DNA of 64,000 nt, taken from assembly GCF_002899455.1 (NCBI RefSeq), contig NZ_PPFB01000001.1:5183001-5247000 (forward strand), written 5' to 3'. Below are positions 51,045-59,986 of the stretch, one piece after another. Made by a program: the position numbers and the translations under genes. Position 1 is the stretch's first letter. The number at the start of each line of letters is the position of its first letter. The stretch is from Streptomyces sp. DH-12. Its GTDB lineage: Bacteria > Actinomycetota > Actinomycetes > Streptomycetales > Streptomycetaceae. The notes beneath the pieces were generated by a model. The model saw nothing but the letters and a program-made list of their open reading frames with translations. It did no database searches and was not told the origin of the DNA.

Positions 51045-51986
51045 TCACTCGACGGCGGAGTGCCAGTTCTCCGCCAGCACCGCGCCGGCGCGGGGGGCCA
51101 CGGTGCCGGGCGCGTTGAGGCCGGTGAGGTAGGTCTGCGTGTTGTTGAGGGTGAGGCTGTTGTTCCCGGAGGCGGAGGGCAGTCCGGTCTTGGCGTTCAC
51201 CGCCAGGTTGATCAGACCGACGTTCAGGCCGCAGCCGGTGGCGCCGGGGACCGCGAAGGTGCTGTCGTTCTGGGTGGAGCCGGTGAGGTTGATCCGGCTC
51301 ATCTCACCGGCCGGGTCGGAGGTCCCGTCACCCTGGAAGAAGGTCATGTCGAACGCCGGGAAGTCGCGGTTCTCGGGGCGCAGCACGATCGGGTTGGCGG
51401 CCGTGCCGATGTAGCACTTGCTGCCGAGCAGCGGGTTCTCCAGGTGGATGCGGACCGGCAGGGCGACGATGGGCATGTCCGTCAGGATGCCCGCGGTCTG
51501 GTTGAAGTCGTAGGGCGCGCCGACCGACTCCATGGTCGCGGTGATCTTGTTGAGGCTGGAGTTCTCCAGCGACTCGCACAGGCCCGTGATGACGGGTATG
51601 TCGCTCGGGCACATCAGGCCGAGCAGTCCGCCGGGCACGGTGGCGGGTTCGGCGATCAGCGCGCCGCCGGGCGGGGCCACCACACTGCTGGTGCCGTCCG
51701 CGTTCTGCACGATGCCGATCTGCAGGTTCGTCCTCCCCGTGACCACGGTCGTGTTGCCCAGCTTGATGGAGCCGCTGGTGGAGCTGGAGACCACGCACTG
51801 CGGTGTCTGTGCGAGGCCGTCGGCGGCCAGCATCGCCGGCGCGTCCACCGGGCAGCGGGTGAAGGGGGCCCACTCGCCGTTCAGCGCGGGCTCGGCCGCG
51901 GTCGCGGTGCCCAGGGAGGCGAACGCGCCGAGCGCGGTCAGCGCGGAGACGGTGGCGAGGCGGGTGCGGGTGGAGAACGGGGGCAT
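51045..51986 (-). CDS. Secreted protein of unknown function (mce-linked, 1)
   Basis: 313 residues. Sec signal peptide (LATVSALTALGAFASLGTATAAEP). The mature part is beta-rich, Asn/Thr/Gly-rich with six cysteines (for example FTRCPVDAP, PQCVVSSS, GLMCPSDIPVITGLCESL, SKCYIG, ATGCGLNVG), likely disulfide-linked. I do not recognise a family with confidence; it resembles the other secreted proteins at this locus in style. With 52034-53602 and 53736-54356 it forms a run of three leftward exported proteins divergent from mce. Possibly surface-exposed partners of the importer. Confidence 0.78.
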   Translation of the reverse strand: MPPFSTRTRLATVSALTALGAFASLGTATAAEPALNGEWAPFTRCPVDAPAMLAADGLAQTPQCVVSSSTSGSIKLGNTTVVTGRTNLQIGIVQNADGTSSVVAPPGGALIAEPATVPGGLLGLMCPSDIPVITGLCESLENSSLNKITATMESVGAPYDFNQTAGILTDMPIVALPVRIHLENPLLGSKCYIGTAANPIVLRPENRDFPAFDMTFFQGDGTSDPAGEMSRINLTGSTQNDSTFAVPGATGCGLNVGLINLAVNAKTGLPSASGNNSLTLNNTQTYLTGLNAPGTVAPRAGAVLAENWHSAVE

Positions 51987-52033
51987 CAGGGTACCTTTCG
52001 GGACTCGTGAGGGTGGGTGGAGGGGCGGAAGGC

Positions 52034-53602
52034 TCAGCGCTCGGCGACCGGGATCTGGTAGGGCTGGAGGTCTTCCGTGCACTGGCCCCTGGACTCGGGG
52101 GTTTCGAACACCGGAGCGCTCGGCGTGCACGTCTGCCCCTGTATCTGCTTGATGTGGTTGCCGGGTCCGGAGACGGAGGCGGTGAGGAGGCGGTCGAGGT
52201 CCTCGCGTCCGCCGCCGCACCCGGTGAAGGCGGGTATGGTCGCCTCACCGGTCAGCGGGCCGCCCGTGAGGAGCATGTAGCCGGTGGCGTCCTCGGCGTA
52301 CTTCTGCTCGCCCTTTCCGTACATGACCAGGTGGTCGCCGGGGTGGTTCGCGGGGTCCGGATCGGTGGAGCGCAGCGGTTTCTCCGTCCGGCAGCCGGAA
52401 CCGACGTCCAGGGGGACGCCGTTGACCTCGAGGTCCGTCACCCGGAGTCGCAGCGGGACCCGGACGAAGGTCTCCGCCACGATGTCCAGCCCCACGTAGG
52501 TGCTGGCGAATTCGATGGTCATCGGGCCGGTCTGTTCCAGCACCATGGTGGCCGTCGTCGGGACGAAACCGAAGCTGAGGAAGGTGCTCCGGAAGGGGGG
52601 CGACTGCTTGCGCCCCTCATGGTGCAGCTCGCCCTCGGCTTTGATCGTCACGACGAAATTGCCGTTCTCGTCCGGTTCGGCGAGCATCTCCTTCGTCTCG
52701 AGCAGCACGCAGGACACCGGCAGGAGCGAAGCGCCCTTCTGCTTCTTCACGTTGCTGTAGCCGGTGATGTACGCGTTCATCGACAGAGGCCCGAACGGGT
52801 TCTCCTCGGTGTAGGCGCAGGGCGGCGCGTCCCGGCCCGCCGCGGAGCCGGCCGGGTTCTCCGCCACCTCCGGCGCCCGGTCCCCCTGCCGGTCCCGCGG
52901 TGTTCCGGAGGACGGTTCCGGTGTCCCGGGGGAGGCGTCGGGCGGGGACGGCGAGCCGCTCGGCTCCGCGGCGTCCGCACCGACCGGCACGGTGGCCAGC
53001 AGCCCGCCCTCCGGCGTCCTGCCGGCGGGGGAGCACGAGACGGTCAGCGACCGGGGGCCGACGGCGGTCCCGTCCGCCGCGCCGGGCGTCAGGTCGACGG
53101 TGAGGTTCCCGGCGGAGAACCTCAGTTCGCCGTGGCCCTGTCCGGTCACCGTCGGGACGTCCCCCGTCGCGGTCAGCGTCAGAGGCCCGGACGCGGGCAG
53201 AGCGGCCGGCTGCGCGGTGCCGTGCCAGATCGCCTCGGCCGCGGCCTCCCCCTGGGCGACGCCCACGGTGAGACGGGTCGCGGCCCGCACGGTGGCCGCC
53301 TCGAGCGCGGTGAGGTCCGCGACCGCCTCGGCCGGCAGTTCCACGGTGGTGGTGACGCCGGCGGGCGAGATCGCCTCGCCCCGCTCCGCCCGGTCGGGGA
53401 ACTCCGCCGAGATCCGCACCGTCGACGCCCGTTCTCCCGAGGGGAGGGCACAGACGTAGGGCAGTTCGGCTTCGACCTTCTGGGGGCCCGCGGCGGAAGC
53501 CGCGGCCGGGACCATGGCGGCCAGTACGACGAACGCCGCGATCGCCGCGCCCCTGACGCGGACACGGGAGGGCCGTGACGCGGCGGTGCGGTTGCCTCTC
53601 AA
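52034..53602 (-). CDS. DUF6801-containing secreted protein (mce-linked, 2)
   Basis: 522 residues from a TTG at 53602 with GGAG just upstream; the frame continues open to 53677 as an alternative. Signal peptide with basic start and hydrophobic core (AAIAAFVVLAAMVPAAASAA). Residues after it (LPYVCALPSGERASTVRISA to about 200) match the DUF6801 style of a beta-sandwich with conserved Cys; a Pro/Ser/Gly linker (SGSPSPPDASPGTPEPSSGT) leads to a second domain of about 250 residues with six more cysteines and the phrases NAYITGYSNVKKQKGASLL and FTGCGGGREDLDRLL. Function unknown. Separated by 47 bases from the previous gene; likely one operon. Confidence 0.78.
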   Translation of the reverse strand: MRGNRTAASRPSRVRVRGAAIAAFVVLAAMVPAAASAAGPQKVEAELPYVCALPSGERASTVRISAEFPDRAERGEAISPAGVTTTVELPAEAVADLTALEAATVRAATRLTVGVAQGEAAAEAIWHGTAQPAALPASGPLTLTATGDVPTVTGQGHGELRFSAGNLTVDLTPGAADGTAVGPRSLTVSCSPAGRTPEGGLLATVPVGADAAEPSGSPSPPDASPGTPEPSSGTPRDRQGDRAPEVAENPAGSAAGRDAPPCAYTEENPFGPLSMNAYITGYSNVKKQKGASLLPVSCVLLETKEMLAEPDENGNFVVTIKAEGELHHEGRKQSPPFRSTFLSFGFVPTTATMVLEQTGPMTIEFASTYVGLDIVAETFVRVPLRLRVTDLEVNGVPLDVGSGCRTEKPLRSTDPDPANHPGDHLVMYGKGEQKYAEDATGYMLLTGGPLTGEATIPAFTGCGGGREDLDRLLTASVSGPGNHIKQIQGQTCTPSAPVFETPESRGQCTEDLQPYQIPVAER

Positions 53603-53735
53603 AGCTACTCCGCTCGGGTTGTCCGGAGGTTGCCCGGAATCGGGGTGCGGGGGGCCGGCACCGGCCGGTTCCGGCACGGGTGGCCCGCGAACGCCCGGCC
53701 GGGTCGCCGGCCGGGCGTTCGCGGACGGGGGCGTC

Positions 53736-54356
53736 TTACGGGTTGGTGCCGACGATCGTCGGGATGGCGCCGTTCGCCGCCTTGATGGCGTAGTTGCCCT
53801 TGAAGAGGGGCTTGGTGGCGGTCGTGATGACCGTGCCGCAGTTGACCGGGTTGGTGACGGTCAGTTCGCCGGCGACGCTGTTGACGGCCAGGATGCCGGT
53901 GGAGTTGGTGTAGGTGGCCGAGGCCTTGCCCTTCACCGTGAACTTGCAGACGCCGGCGGTCACGTTGGCCGTGACGTTGCCGACGTAGCCCTTGGTGACG
54001 CCGGCGGCGTAGTCCTGCGCGACGACGGTCCAGGGGGTGACCGCCACGGTGGTGACGGTGCCCAGGACGCTGGTGCACGGGGTGGAGGCGGTGCCGAAGT
54101 TGATGGCGCTGATGGTGGCGACCTGGGCCGGGTTGCCGGTGGCGCTCCCCATGGTGCCCGAGGCGCTCGAGGTGGTGCACGTCATCGGGATGGTGGCGGT
54201 CAGCACGATGTTGCCGACGTTCGTCGCCGTGTAGCCGCCGCCCGGGGTGACGGTCCACGTCGTGGACGGCACCGCCGAGGCGGGGGAGAGGGTGAGGCCG
54301 AAGGCGGCCGTGGCCGCACCCGCCACGACAGCGGTCCTTCTGAAGGTCTTCTTCAT
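53736..54356 (-). CDS. Secreted protein of unknown function (mce-linked, 3)
   Basis: 206 residues. Signal peptide RRTAVVAGAATAAFGLTLSP ending ASA. The mature part is Thr/Gly/Val-rich and looks like a beta-sandwich or barrel with four cysteines (TIPMTCTTS, STPCTSV, AGVCKFTV, PVNCGTV) and many N-rich turns. Codon use is less GC-rich than neighbours. It is the gene nearest to the mce operon, divergent from it across a 720-base region rich in repeats, so the two promoters may share control. Confidence 0.8.
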   Translation of the reverse strand: MKKTFRRTAVVAGAATAAFGLTLSPASAVPSTTWTVTPGGGYTATNVGNIVLTATIPMTCTTSSASGTMGSATGNPAQVATISAINFGTASTPCTSVLGTVTTVAVTPWTVVAQDYAAGVTKGYVGNVTANVTAGVCKFTVKGKASATYTNSTGILAVNSVAGELTVTNPVNCGTVITTATKPLFKGNYAIKAANGAIPTIVGTNP

Positions 54357-54467
54357 GGCTCGGAAATCTCCTTGAGGGTTGACCGGCGGAGACGGGCCGT
54401 GGCCGACGTGGGTGACGGAACGTGTGTACGGCCCGCGGCCGGACGTGGCCTGTCCGTGAGCCATGAC

Positions 54468-54483
54468 GTTACTGGCGGTAAAC
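54468..54483. promoter_or_regulatory. Inverted repeat GTTAC-n-GTAAAC near the secreted-protein promoter
   Basis: GTTACTGGCGGTAAAC, a TTAC/GTAA palindrome with a 5-base centre, 112 bp upstream of the 53736-54356 gene. TTAC-n5-GTAA sites are typical of TetR-type regulators of lipid metabolism in this group (recollection). A similar site occurs at 54754-54769. Confidence 0.5.
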
Positions 54484-54753
54484 TTAGCTGAACAATGCGG
54501 CGGTCCATGATTCTTTTAAAAGGGGAACAAGCTGTTTCCGGAGTGAGTGGTCCGCAGTTCACCTTACTCAGGTGCCGTCAAGGACGACAGGTGTGCGCCG
54601 GTAGCGGTCCGCCATTCCCCGAAGAGCTTCCGTTTCGTGCTCCGTGCTCACCGGCTGACAAGTTCCCGTGAGCTTCTTGTGCTCTTGCTGACAAATTTCG
54701 GATGGTCGGAGCCGGTATCCCGGAAAACTCGGATCACGGTGTTGCCTGCCGAG

Positions 54754-54769
54754 GTTACTCAGCCGTAAC
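54754..54769. promoter_or_regulatory. Inverted repeat GTTAC-TCAGCC-GTAAC
   Basis: Perfect 5-bp arms around a 6-base centre. It sits between the two divergent transcripts of the mce locus, 308 bp from mkl. Spacing of 286 bp from the sister site at 54468 would allow looping. Confidence 0.5.
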
Positions 54770-55067
54770 GTGCCGGTGTGGTGCTCGGTTCCAGGTCGGC
54801 GGCCCCTGTCGGCCGGAGCCGCGACGGACGTTTTCCGACCCATCCTCCCCCGGTTCGGGTGTCTGTCGGCAGGGTCTCGCGTGCCTCCACGCCCCCCGGA
54901 GCGGTGAGACCTTGTCTGTCTCCCCGGAGACAGATGCGGGGGTGCGGTGTTGTCGGTGCGGTGACAAGTTCCGGGGGGCCGGCGCGCATCCGGTGTCCCG
55001 CCCGTTGTCGATGGGCTCCGCATCGACTTAACGTGCGCCCGCGGCGCATATTCGACGGACGTCCGCT

Positions 55068-55076
55068 GGAGGTGAT
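55068..55076 (+). promoter_or_regulatory. Ribosome-binding site of mkl
   Basis: GGAGGTGAT, complementary to nine bases at the 16S rRNA 3' end, directly precedes the ATG at 55077. Unusually strong for this genome, implying high translation of the first operon gene. Confidence 0.8.
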
Positions 55077-56081
55077 ATGGGAATCGAAGTCGTGGTCGAG
55101 GGACTGACCAAGTCCTTCGGCAGGCAGAACATCTGGCGGGACGTGTCACTCACTCTTCCGGCCGGAGAAGTCAGTGTGATGCTGGGTCCTTCCGGCACCG
55201 GAAAGACGGTTTTTCTGAAGTCGCTCATCGGGCTGCTCAAACCCGAAAAGGGCCGTGTCCTCGTCGACGGGGTGGACATGGTGAACAGTCCGGAGAGGGA
55301 TATCTACGAAGCCCGCAAACTGTTCGGTCTCATGTTCCAGGACGGAGCCCTTTTCGGGTCCCTGTCCCTTTTCGACAACATCGCCTTCCCGCTGCGTGAG
55401 CACACCCGCAAGAAGGAGTCCGAGATCCGCCGCATCGTCATGGAGCGGATCGAGGTCGTCGGACTGCTGGGCGCGGAGGGCAAGCTCCCGGGTGAGATCA
55501 GCGGAGGCATGCGCAAGCGGGCCGGGCTGGCCCGCGCGCTCGTGCTGGACCCGCAGATCATCCTGTGCGACGAACCGGACTCGGGGCTCGACCCGGTCCG
55601 CACCGCCTACCTCTCGCAGCTGCTGATCGACCTGAACGCGCAGATCGACGCGACGATGCTGATCGTCACCCACAACCTCGACATCGCCGCCACCGTGCCC
55701 GACAACATGGGGATGCTCTTCCGGCGCGAGCTCGTCACCTTCGGCCCGCGCGAGGTGCTGCTGACCAGCGAGGAGCCGGTCGTCTCCCAGTTCCTCGGCG
55801 GCCGGCGCGAGGGGCCCATCGGGATGTCCGAGGAGAAGGACGCGGCCACCCTCGCCGCCGAGGCGGACACCGCCGTCCCCGCCGCGCCCCGGGTGATCGT
55901 CCCGCAACTGGAGCCGTCGCCCGGCCTCCCGCCGCGCCGCGCCGTCGCCCGGCGGCGTGACCGGGTCATGCGCATGCTCGACACCTTGCCGCCCGCCGCG
56001 CGCTCCGCCATCCGCGAGACCTACGCGCGGGACGCGCGGGCGGCCACCGTGACGATGCCCGTCGCCGGGAGCGGCGCATGA
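55077..56081 (+). CDS. mkl: Mce-associated ABC ATPase Mkl/MlaF
   Basis: 334 residues. Walker A LGPSGTGKTVFLKSL near 36-50, signature EISGGMRKRAGLARAL near 142, Walker B QIILCDEPDSGLDP near 162, H-loop VTHNLD. The GGM variant signature and the C-terminal extension (from about 255, disordered, then a basic helix RDRVMRMLDTLPP) mark it as the ATPase of an Mce/Mla lipid transporter. It powers the YrbE permeases encoded next, with ATGA coupling to the first. Confidence 0.95.
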   Translation: MGIEVVVEGLTKSFGRQNIWRDVSLTLPAGEVSVMLGPSGTGKTVFLKSLIGLLKPEKGRVLVDGVDMVNSPERDIYEARKLFGLMFQDGALFGSLSLFDNIAFPLREHTRKKESEIRRIVMERIEVVGLLGAEGKLPGEISGGMRKRAGLARALVLDPQIILCDEPDSGLDPVRTAYLSQLLIDLNAQIDATMLIVTHNLDIAATVPDNMGMLFRRELVTFGPREVLLTSEEPVVSQFLGGRREGPIGMSEEKDAATLAAEADTAVPAAPRVIVPQLEPSPGLPPRRAVARRRDRVMRMLDTLPPAARSAIRETYARDARAATVTMPVAGSGA

Positions 56082-56842
56082 TCAGCGGCGCGCTGCGCGA
56101 GACCGGCAGGCTCTTCACGCTCGCCGCCGAAGTCAGCCGCGCCGCCTTCCGAAGACCCTTCCAGTTCCGCGAGTTCGTCGAACAGTTCTGGTTCGTCGCG
56201 AGCGTGACGATCCTGCCCGCCGCCCTCGTCTCCATCCCCTTCGGCGCCGTCATCGCCCTCCAGGTCGGCTCCCTCACCCAGCAGCTCGGCGCCCAGTCGT
56301 TCACCGGAGGCGCCAGCGTCCTCGCCGTCGTCCAGCAGGCGAGCCCGCTCATCGTCGCGCTGCTGATCGCCGGCGCCGGCGGTTCCGCCATCTGCGCCGA
56401 CCTCGGCTCCCGCAAGATCCGCGAGGAACTCGACGCCATGGAGGTCATGGGCGTCTCCCCGGTGCAACGGCTGGTCGTGCCCCGGGTCCTGGCCGCGATG
56501 GGCGTCGCGGTCCTGCTCAACGGCCTGGTCTCCGTCGTCGGCATCCTCGGCGGCTACTTCTTCAACGTCGTCATGCAGGGCGGCACCCCCGGCGCCTACC
56601 TCTCCAGCTTCTCCGCCCTCGCCCAGCTGCCCGACCTGTACGTCAGCGAACTCAAGGCCCTGGTCTTCGGGTTCATCGCCGGCATCGTCGCCGCCTACCG
56701 GGGCCTCAACCCGCGCGGCGGCCCCAAGGGCGTCGGCGACGCCGTCAACCAGTCCGTCGTCATCACCTTCCTCCTGCTCTTCTTCGTCAACATGGTGATG
56801 ACGGCCGTCTACCTCCAGATCGTCCCGCCGAAGGGAGGCTGA
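56078..56842 (+). CDS. yrbEA: YrbE/MlaE permease A
   Basis: 254 residues, five to six membrane helices, MlaE signature DLGSRKIREELDAMEVMGVSP near 108-128. It sits in the inner membrane and joins the ATPase to the Mce proteins. Overlaps mkl by 4 bases. Confidence 0.95.
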   Translation: MISGALRETGRLFTLAAEVSRAAFRRPFQFREFVEQFWFVASVTILPAALVSIPFGAVIALQVGSLTQQLGAQSFTGGASVLAVVQQASPLIVALLIAGAGGSAICADLGSRKIREELDAMEVMGVSPVQRLVVPRVLAAMGVAVLLNGLVSVVGILGGYFFNVVMQGGTPGAYLSSFSALAQLPDLYVSELKALVFGFIAGIVAAYRGLNPRGGPKGVGDAVNQSVVITFLLLFFVNMVMTAVYLQIVPPKGG

Positions 56843-56848
56843 GGTCCG

Positions 56849-57655
56849 ATGGCCTCCCCGCTCGCCCTGCTGGACCGCTCCGGCGACCAACTGCTGTTCT
56901 ACGCACGGGCCCTGCTGTGGATCCCGCGGACCCTGCACCGGTACCTCAAGGAGGTGCAGCGTCTCCTCGCCGAGGTGGCCTTCGGCTCCGGCGGCCTCGG
57001 CGTCGTCGGCGGCACCATCGGCGTGATGATCGCGATGACGCTGTTCACCGGAACCGTCGTCGGACTCCAGGGCTACGCGGCCCTCGACCAGATCGGCACG
57101 GCCGCGTTCACCGGATTCGTCTCCGCCTACTTCAACACCCGCGAGATCGCCCCTCTCGTCGCGGGGCTCGCCCTCTCCGCGACCGTCGGCGCGGGCTTCA
57201 CCGCCCAGCTCGGCGCCATGCGCATCAACGAGGAGGTCGACGCACTCGAGGGCATGGGCATCCGCTCCATGCCCTACCTGGTCACCACCCGCATCATCGC
57301 CGGCGTCGTCGCCATCGTCCCGCTCTACGCGATCGGGCTGCTCTCCTCCTACGTCGCCTCCCGCTACGTCACCGTCCTGTTCAACGGGCAGTCCCGGGGG
57401 ACGTACGACCACTACTTCAACCTCTTCCTCTCCCCGACGGACGTGCTGCTCTCCGTGCTGAAGGTGCTGATCTTCAGCGTGATGGTGATCCTCGCCCACT
57501 GCTACTACGGGTTCCGCGCCTCGGGCGGCCCCGCCGGTGTCGGTGTCGCCGTCGGACGGTCCGTGCGCAACGCCATCGTCCTGATCAGCGTCACCGACTT
57601 CTTCCTGTCGCTGGCCCTGTGGGGTGCGACCACGACCGTGAAGGTGGCGGGGTGA
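56849..57655 (+). CDS. yrbEB: YrbE/MlaE permease B
   Basis: 268 residues, same fold as YrbEA with the signature LGAMRINEEVDALEGMGIRSMPYL near 126. AGGGAGG ends 7 bases before the start. Partner of YrbEA in the membrane channel of the Mce importer. One base separates its stop from mceA. Confidence 0.95.
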   Translation: MASPLALLDRSGDQLLFYARALLWIPRTLHRYLKEVQRLLAEVAFGSGGLGVVGGTIGVMIAMTLFTGTVVGLQGYAALDQIGTAAFTGFVSAYFNTREIAPLVAGLALSATVGAGFTAQLGAMRINEEVDALEGMGIRSMPYLVTTRIIAGVVAIVPLYAIGLLSSYVASRYVTVLFNGQSRGTYDHYFNLFLSPTDVLLSVLKVLIFSVMVILAHCYYGFRASGGPAGVGVAVGRSVRNAIVLISVTDFFLSLALWGATTTVKVAG

Positions 57656-57656
57656 G

Positions 57657-58922
57657 ATGAGCGAATCCCGGGAACCCCGAGGACGGACGCTGCGCCGCAG
57701 ACTCGCCGGAGTGGTGTTCGTGCTGGTGCCCGCCCTGCTGATCTGGCTGGCCGTCGCCGTCTACGACAAGAAGTTCACCGCGTCCGACCCGGTCGTGGTC
57801 GAGACCGACAGCGTCGGGAACCAGATGCACCCGGGCGCCGAGGTGAAACTGCGCGGCGTCGTCGTCGGCGAGGTCCGCGCCATCGACGCCACCGGCGACG
57901 GGGCCCGCCTCACCCTCGCCATGAAGCCCGGCACGCTGGACGCCGTACCCTCCGACGTCCGCGCCCAGATGCTGCCGACCACGCTGTTCGGCGAGCGGTT
58001 CGTGGCCCTGGTGCCGCCCGAGAACCCCTCGCCCGAGCCGCTGGCCGCCGGAGCCGTCATCCCCCAGGACCGCTCCGAGAACGCCGTCGAACTCCAGCAG
58101 GTGCTCGACGACGTCCTGCCGATGCTCACCGCGGTCCAGCCGCAGAAGCTCGCCGCGACCCTGTCGGCCGTCTCGCAGGCCCTGGAAGGCCGCGGGGAAC
58201 GGCTCGGCCGGACGCTGAGCCTGCTGGAACGGCACCTGGAGGAGTTCAACCCGCACCTGCCCGCCCTCAACCGCGACCTCAGGGAACTCGTGAAGGTCAG
58301 CCATGTCTACGCGGACGCCGCACCCGACGTCATCACGGCGCTCACCGACTTCACCACCACCAGCGGCACCCTCGCCGAGAAGGAGGCCGAACTCGCCTCC
58401 GCCCTCGGCTCCACGACCCGGACGTCCGAGGACGTGACGGCCTTCCTGCGCGAGAACCGGGGCAACCTCATCCGCCTGGCCGCCACCGGCCGGCCGACCC
58501 TGGAACTGCTCGCCGAGTACTCCTCCTCCTTCCCGTGCACCCTGCGCACCCTCGCCGAGTTCGTCCCGGCCATGGACCGGGCGCTCGGCAAGGGCGGCGA
58601 CCGGCCCGGTATCCACGTCGACGTCACCGCCGTCGCCGCGCGCGGCGCCTACCGCCCCGGCCGGGACACCCCGGTGTACGACTCCGGCGGCGGCCCGCGC
58701 TGCCCCTCCGTGCCCTACGTCGGCCCGCTGCCCCGGCCCGCCGCGCCGTCCGCCTCCGTCGCGGCCGCCGAGGACCTCGGGCCCGCCAACTCCCCGGCGG
58801 AGAACGACCTCGTCAACGAACTGCTGGCCCCCGCCGCCGGCGCGGCCCCGGGCGATCTGCCCGACTGGAGCAGCCTCCTCGCCGGCCCCGTCTACCGCGG
58901 TACGGAGGTGACCCTCGGATGA
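57657..58922 (+). CDS. mceA: MCE-family protein A
   Basis: 421 residues. One N-terminal helix (VVFVLVPALLIWLAVAVYDK, about 18-37), MCE domain about 40-118 (GNQMHPGAEVKLRGVVVGEV), then a long helical region (residues 140-300) and a C-terminal tail with cysteines near 294 and 342. The MCE domains of A-F assemble into a ring or tube that crosses the cell wall and carries lipids or sterols to the permeases. Overlaps mceB by 4 bases. Confidence 0.93.
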   Translation: MSESREPRGRTLRRRLAGVVFVLVPALLIWLAVAVYDKKFTASDPVVVETDSVGNQMHPGAEVKLRGVVVGEVRAIDATGDGARLTLAMKPGTLDAVPSDVRAQMLPTTLFGERFVALVPPENPSPEPLAAGAVIPQDRSENAVELQQVLDDVLPMLTAVQPQKLAATLSAVSQALEGRGERLGRTLSLLERHLEEFNPHLPALNRDLRELVKVSHVYADAAPDVITALTDFTTTSGTLAEKEAELASALGSTTRTSEDVTAFLRENRGNLIRLAATGRPTLELLAEYSSSFPCTLRTLAEFVPAMDRALGKGGDRPGIHVDVTAVAARGAYRPGRDTPVYDSGGGPRCPSVPYVGPLPRPAAPSASVAAAEDLGPANSPAENDLVNELLAPAAGAAPGDLPDWSSLLAGPVYRGTEVTLG

Positions 58923-59986
58923 CCGGCTCCGACACCGCGCACACCCGGCGCCGCCCGCTGACCGGACCGCTGCTGAAGTCCCTCGTCTTCGTGGTGGTCA
59001 CCGCCCTCGCCACCACCGTGCTCGGCCTCGGCGTCGCCGGCTCGGGCTCCGGCGCCGACGTCGGCGCCGGCCGTACCTACAAGGCCCTCTTCACCGACGT
59101 CACCGGGCTCCGGGACGGGGACAGCGTGCGGATCTCCGGTGTGACGGTCGGCGAGGTGACCGACGTACGCGTCGTGCAACGGCGCCTCGCGCAGGTCACC
59201 TTCACCGTCCGCGAGGACCGCCGGCTGCCCCGCTCGACCACCGCCGCGGTGAAGTACCTCAACATGGTGGGCCAGCGCTACGTGTCGCTCGGCCGTGGCA
59301 GCGGCGACCTCGGCGGCACCCTGGAGGAGGGCGCCACCGTGCCGCTGGACCGCACCACTCCCGCGCTCGACCTGACCCTCCTCTTCAACGGTTTCAAGCC
59401 CCTGTTCGAAGGGCTCTCCCCGAAGGACGTCAACGAACTCGCCGGATCGATCGTGCAGGTTCTCCAGGGCGAGGGCGCCACCGTCGACAGCCTGATCCGC
59501 CGCATCGGCTCGCTCAGCACCACCGTCGCCGCCAAGGACGAGGTGATCGGCGCGGTCGTCGAGAACCTCACCACCGTCCTGGACACCCTCAACGACCGCG
59601 AGGACAGCTTCGACGACCTCGTCGTCACCCTGCGCGACCTCGTCTCCGGCTTCGACGAGGACCGCGAACCCCTCGGCAGGGCCGTCGCGGCCATGGGCGA
59701 CCTGACCACCGTGACCGCCGACCTCCTCGACGACGGGCGCGCGCCCCTGAAGCGGGACATCCGCGAACTGGGCCGGCTCTCGCGGAACCTCGGCGAGCAC
59801 ACCCCGCAGATCGAGCAGTTCCTCGACCGGACCCCCGCCAAGATGACCGCCCTGGCCCGGCTGTCCTCCTACGGATCGTGGTTCAACCTCTACCTCTGCG
59901 AGGCGCGTGTGAGCGGAGTGACCACCTCCGACGGTTCCGAGCCGCCCACCGGCATCGCGATCACCGAATCGAGGTGCCGCGGATGA
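58919..59986 (+). CDS. mceB: MCE-family protein B
   Basis: 355 residues from the ATG at 58919, whose ATGA overlaps the mceA stop. N-terminal helix (LVFVVVTALATTVLGLGVAG), MCE domain with YKALFTDVTGLRDGDSVRIS and GEVTDVRVV, helical stalk, and a paired-Cys end (SSYGSWFNLYLCEAR, ESRCRG) typical of MceB. An open frame extends upstream inside mceA and is not used. Confidence 0.93.
   Translation: MTGSDTAHTRRRPLTGPLLKSLVFVVVTALATTVLGLGVAGSGSGADVGAGRTYKALFTDVTGLRDGDSVRISGVTVGEVTDVRVVQRRLAQVTFTVREDRRLPRSTTAAVKYLNMVGQRYVSLGRGSGDLGGTLEEGATVPLDRTTPALDLTLLFNGFKPLFEGLSPKDVNELAGSIVQVLQGEGATVDSLIRRIGSLSTTVAAKDEVIGAVVENLTTVLDTLNDREDSFDDLVVTLRDLVSGFDEDREPLGRAVAAMGDLTTVTADLLDDGRAPLKRDIRELGRLSRNLGEHTPQIEQFLDRTPAKMTALARLSSYGSWFNLYLCEARVSGVTTSDGSEPPTGIAITESRCRG

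Larger units (their letters stand above)
54357..55076. other. 720-base divergent regulatory region of the mce locus
   Basis: No gene on either strand is convincing. The region is clearly more AT-rich than its surroundings. It contains TTAC-type inverted repeats (54468-54483 and 54754-54769), CACCT/AGGTG (54560-54574), three copies of a TGACAAgTTCC-like motif (54655-54668, 54688-54701, 54961-54974), and a 20-base palindrome with 9-bp arms (54915-54934). It ends in a 9-base Shine-Dalgarno match directly before mkl. Confidence 0.6.
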
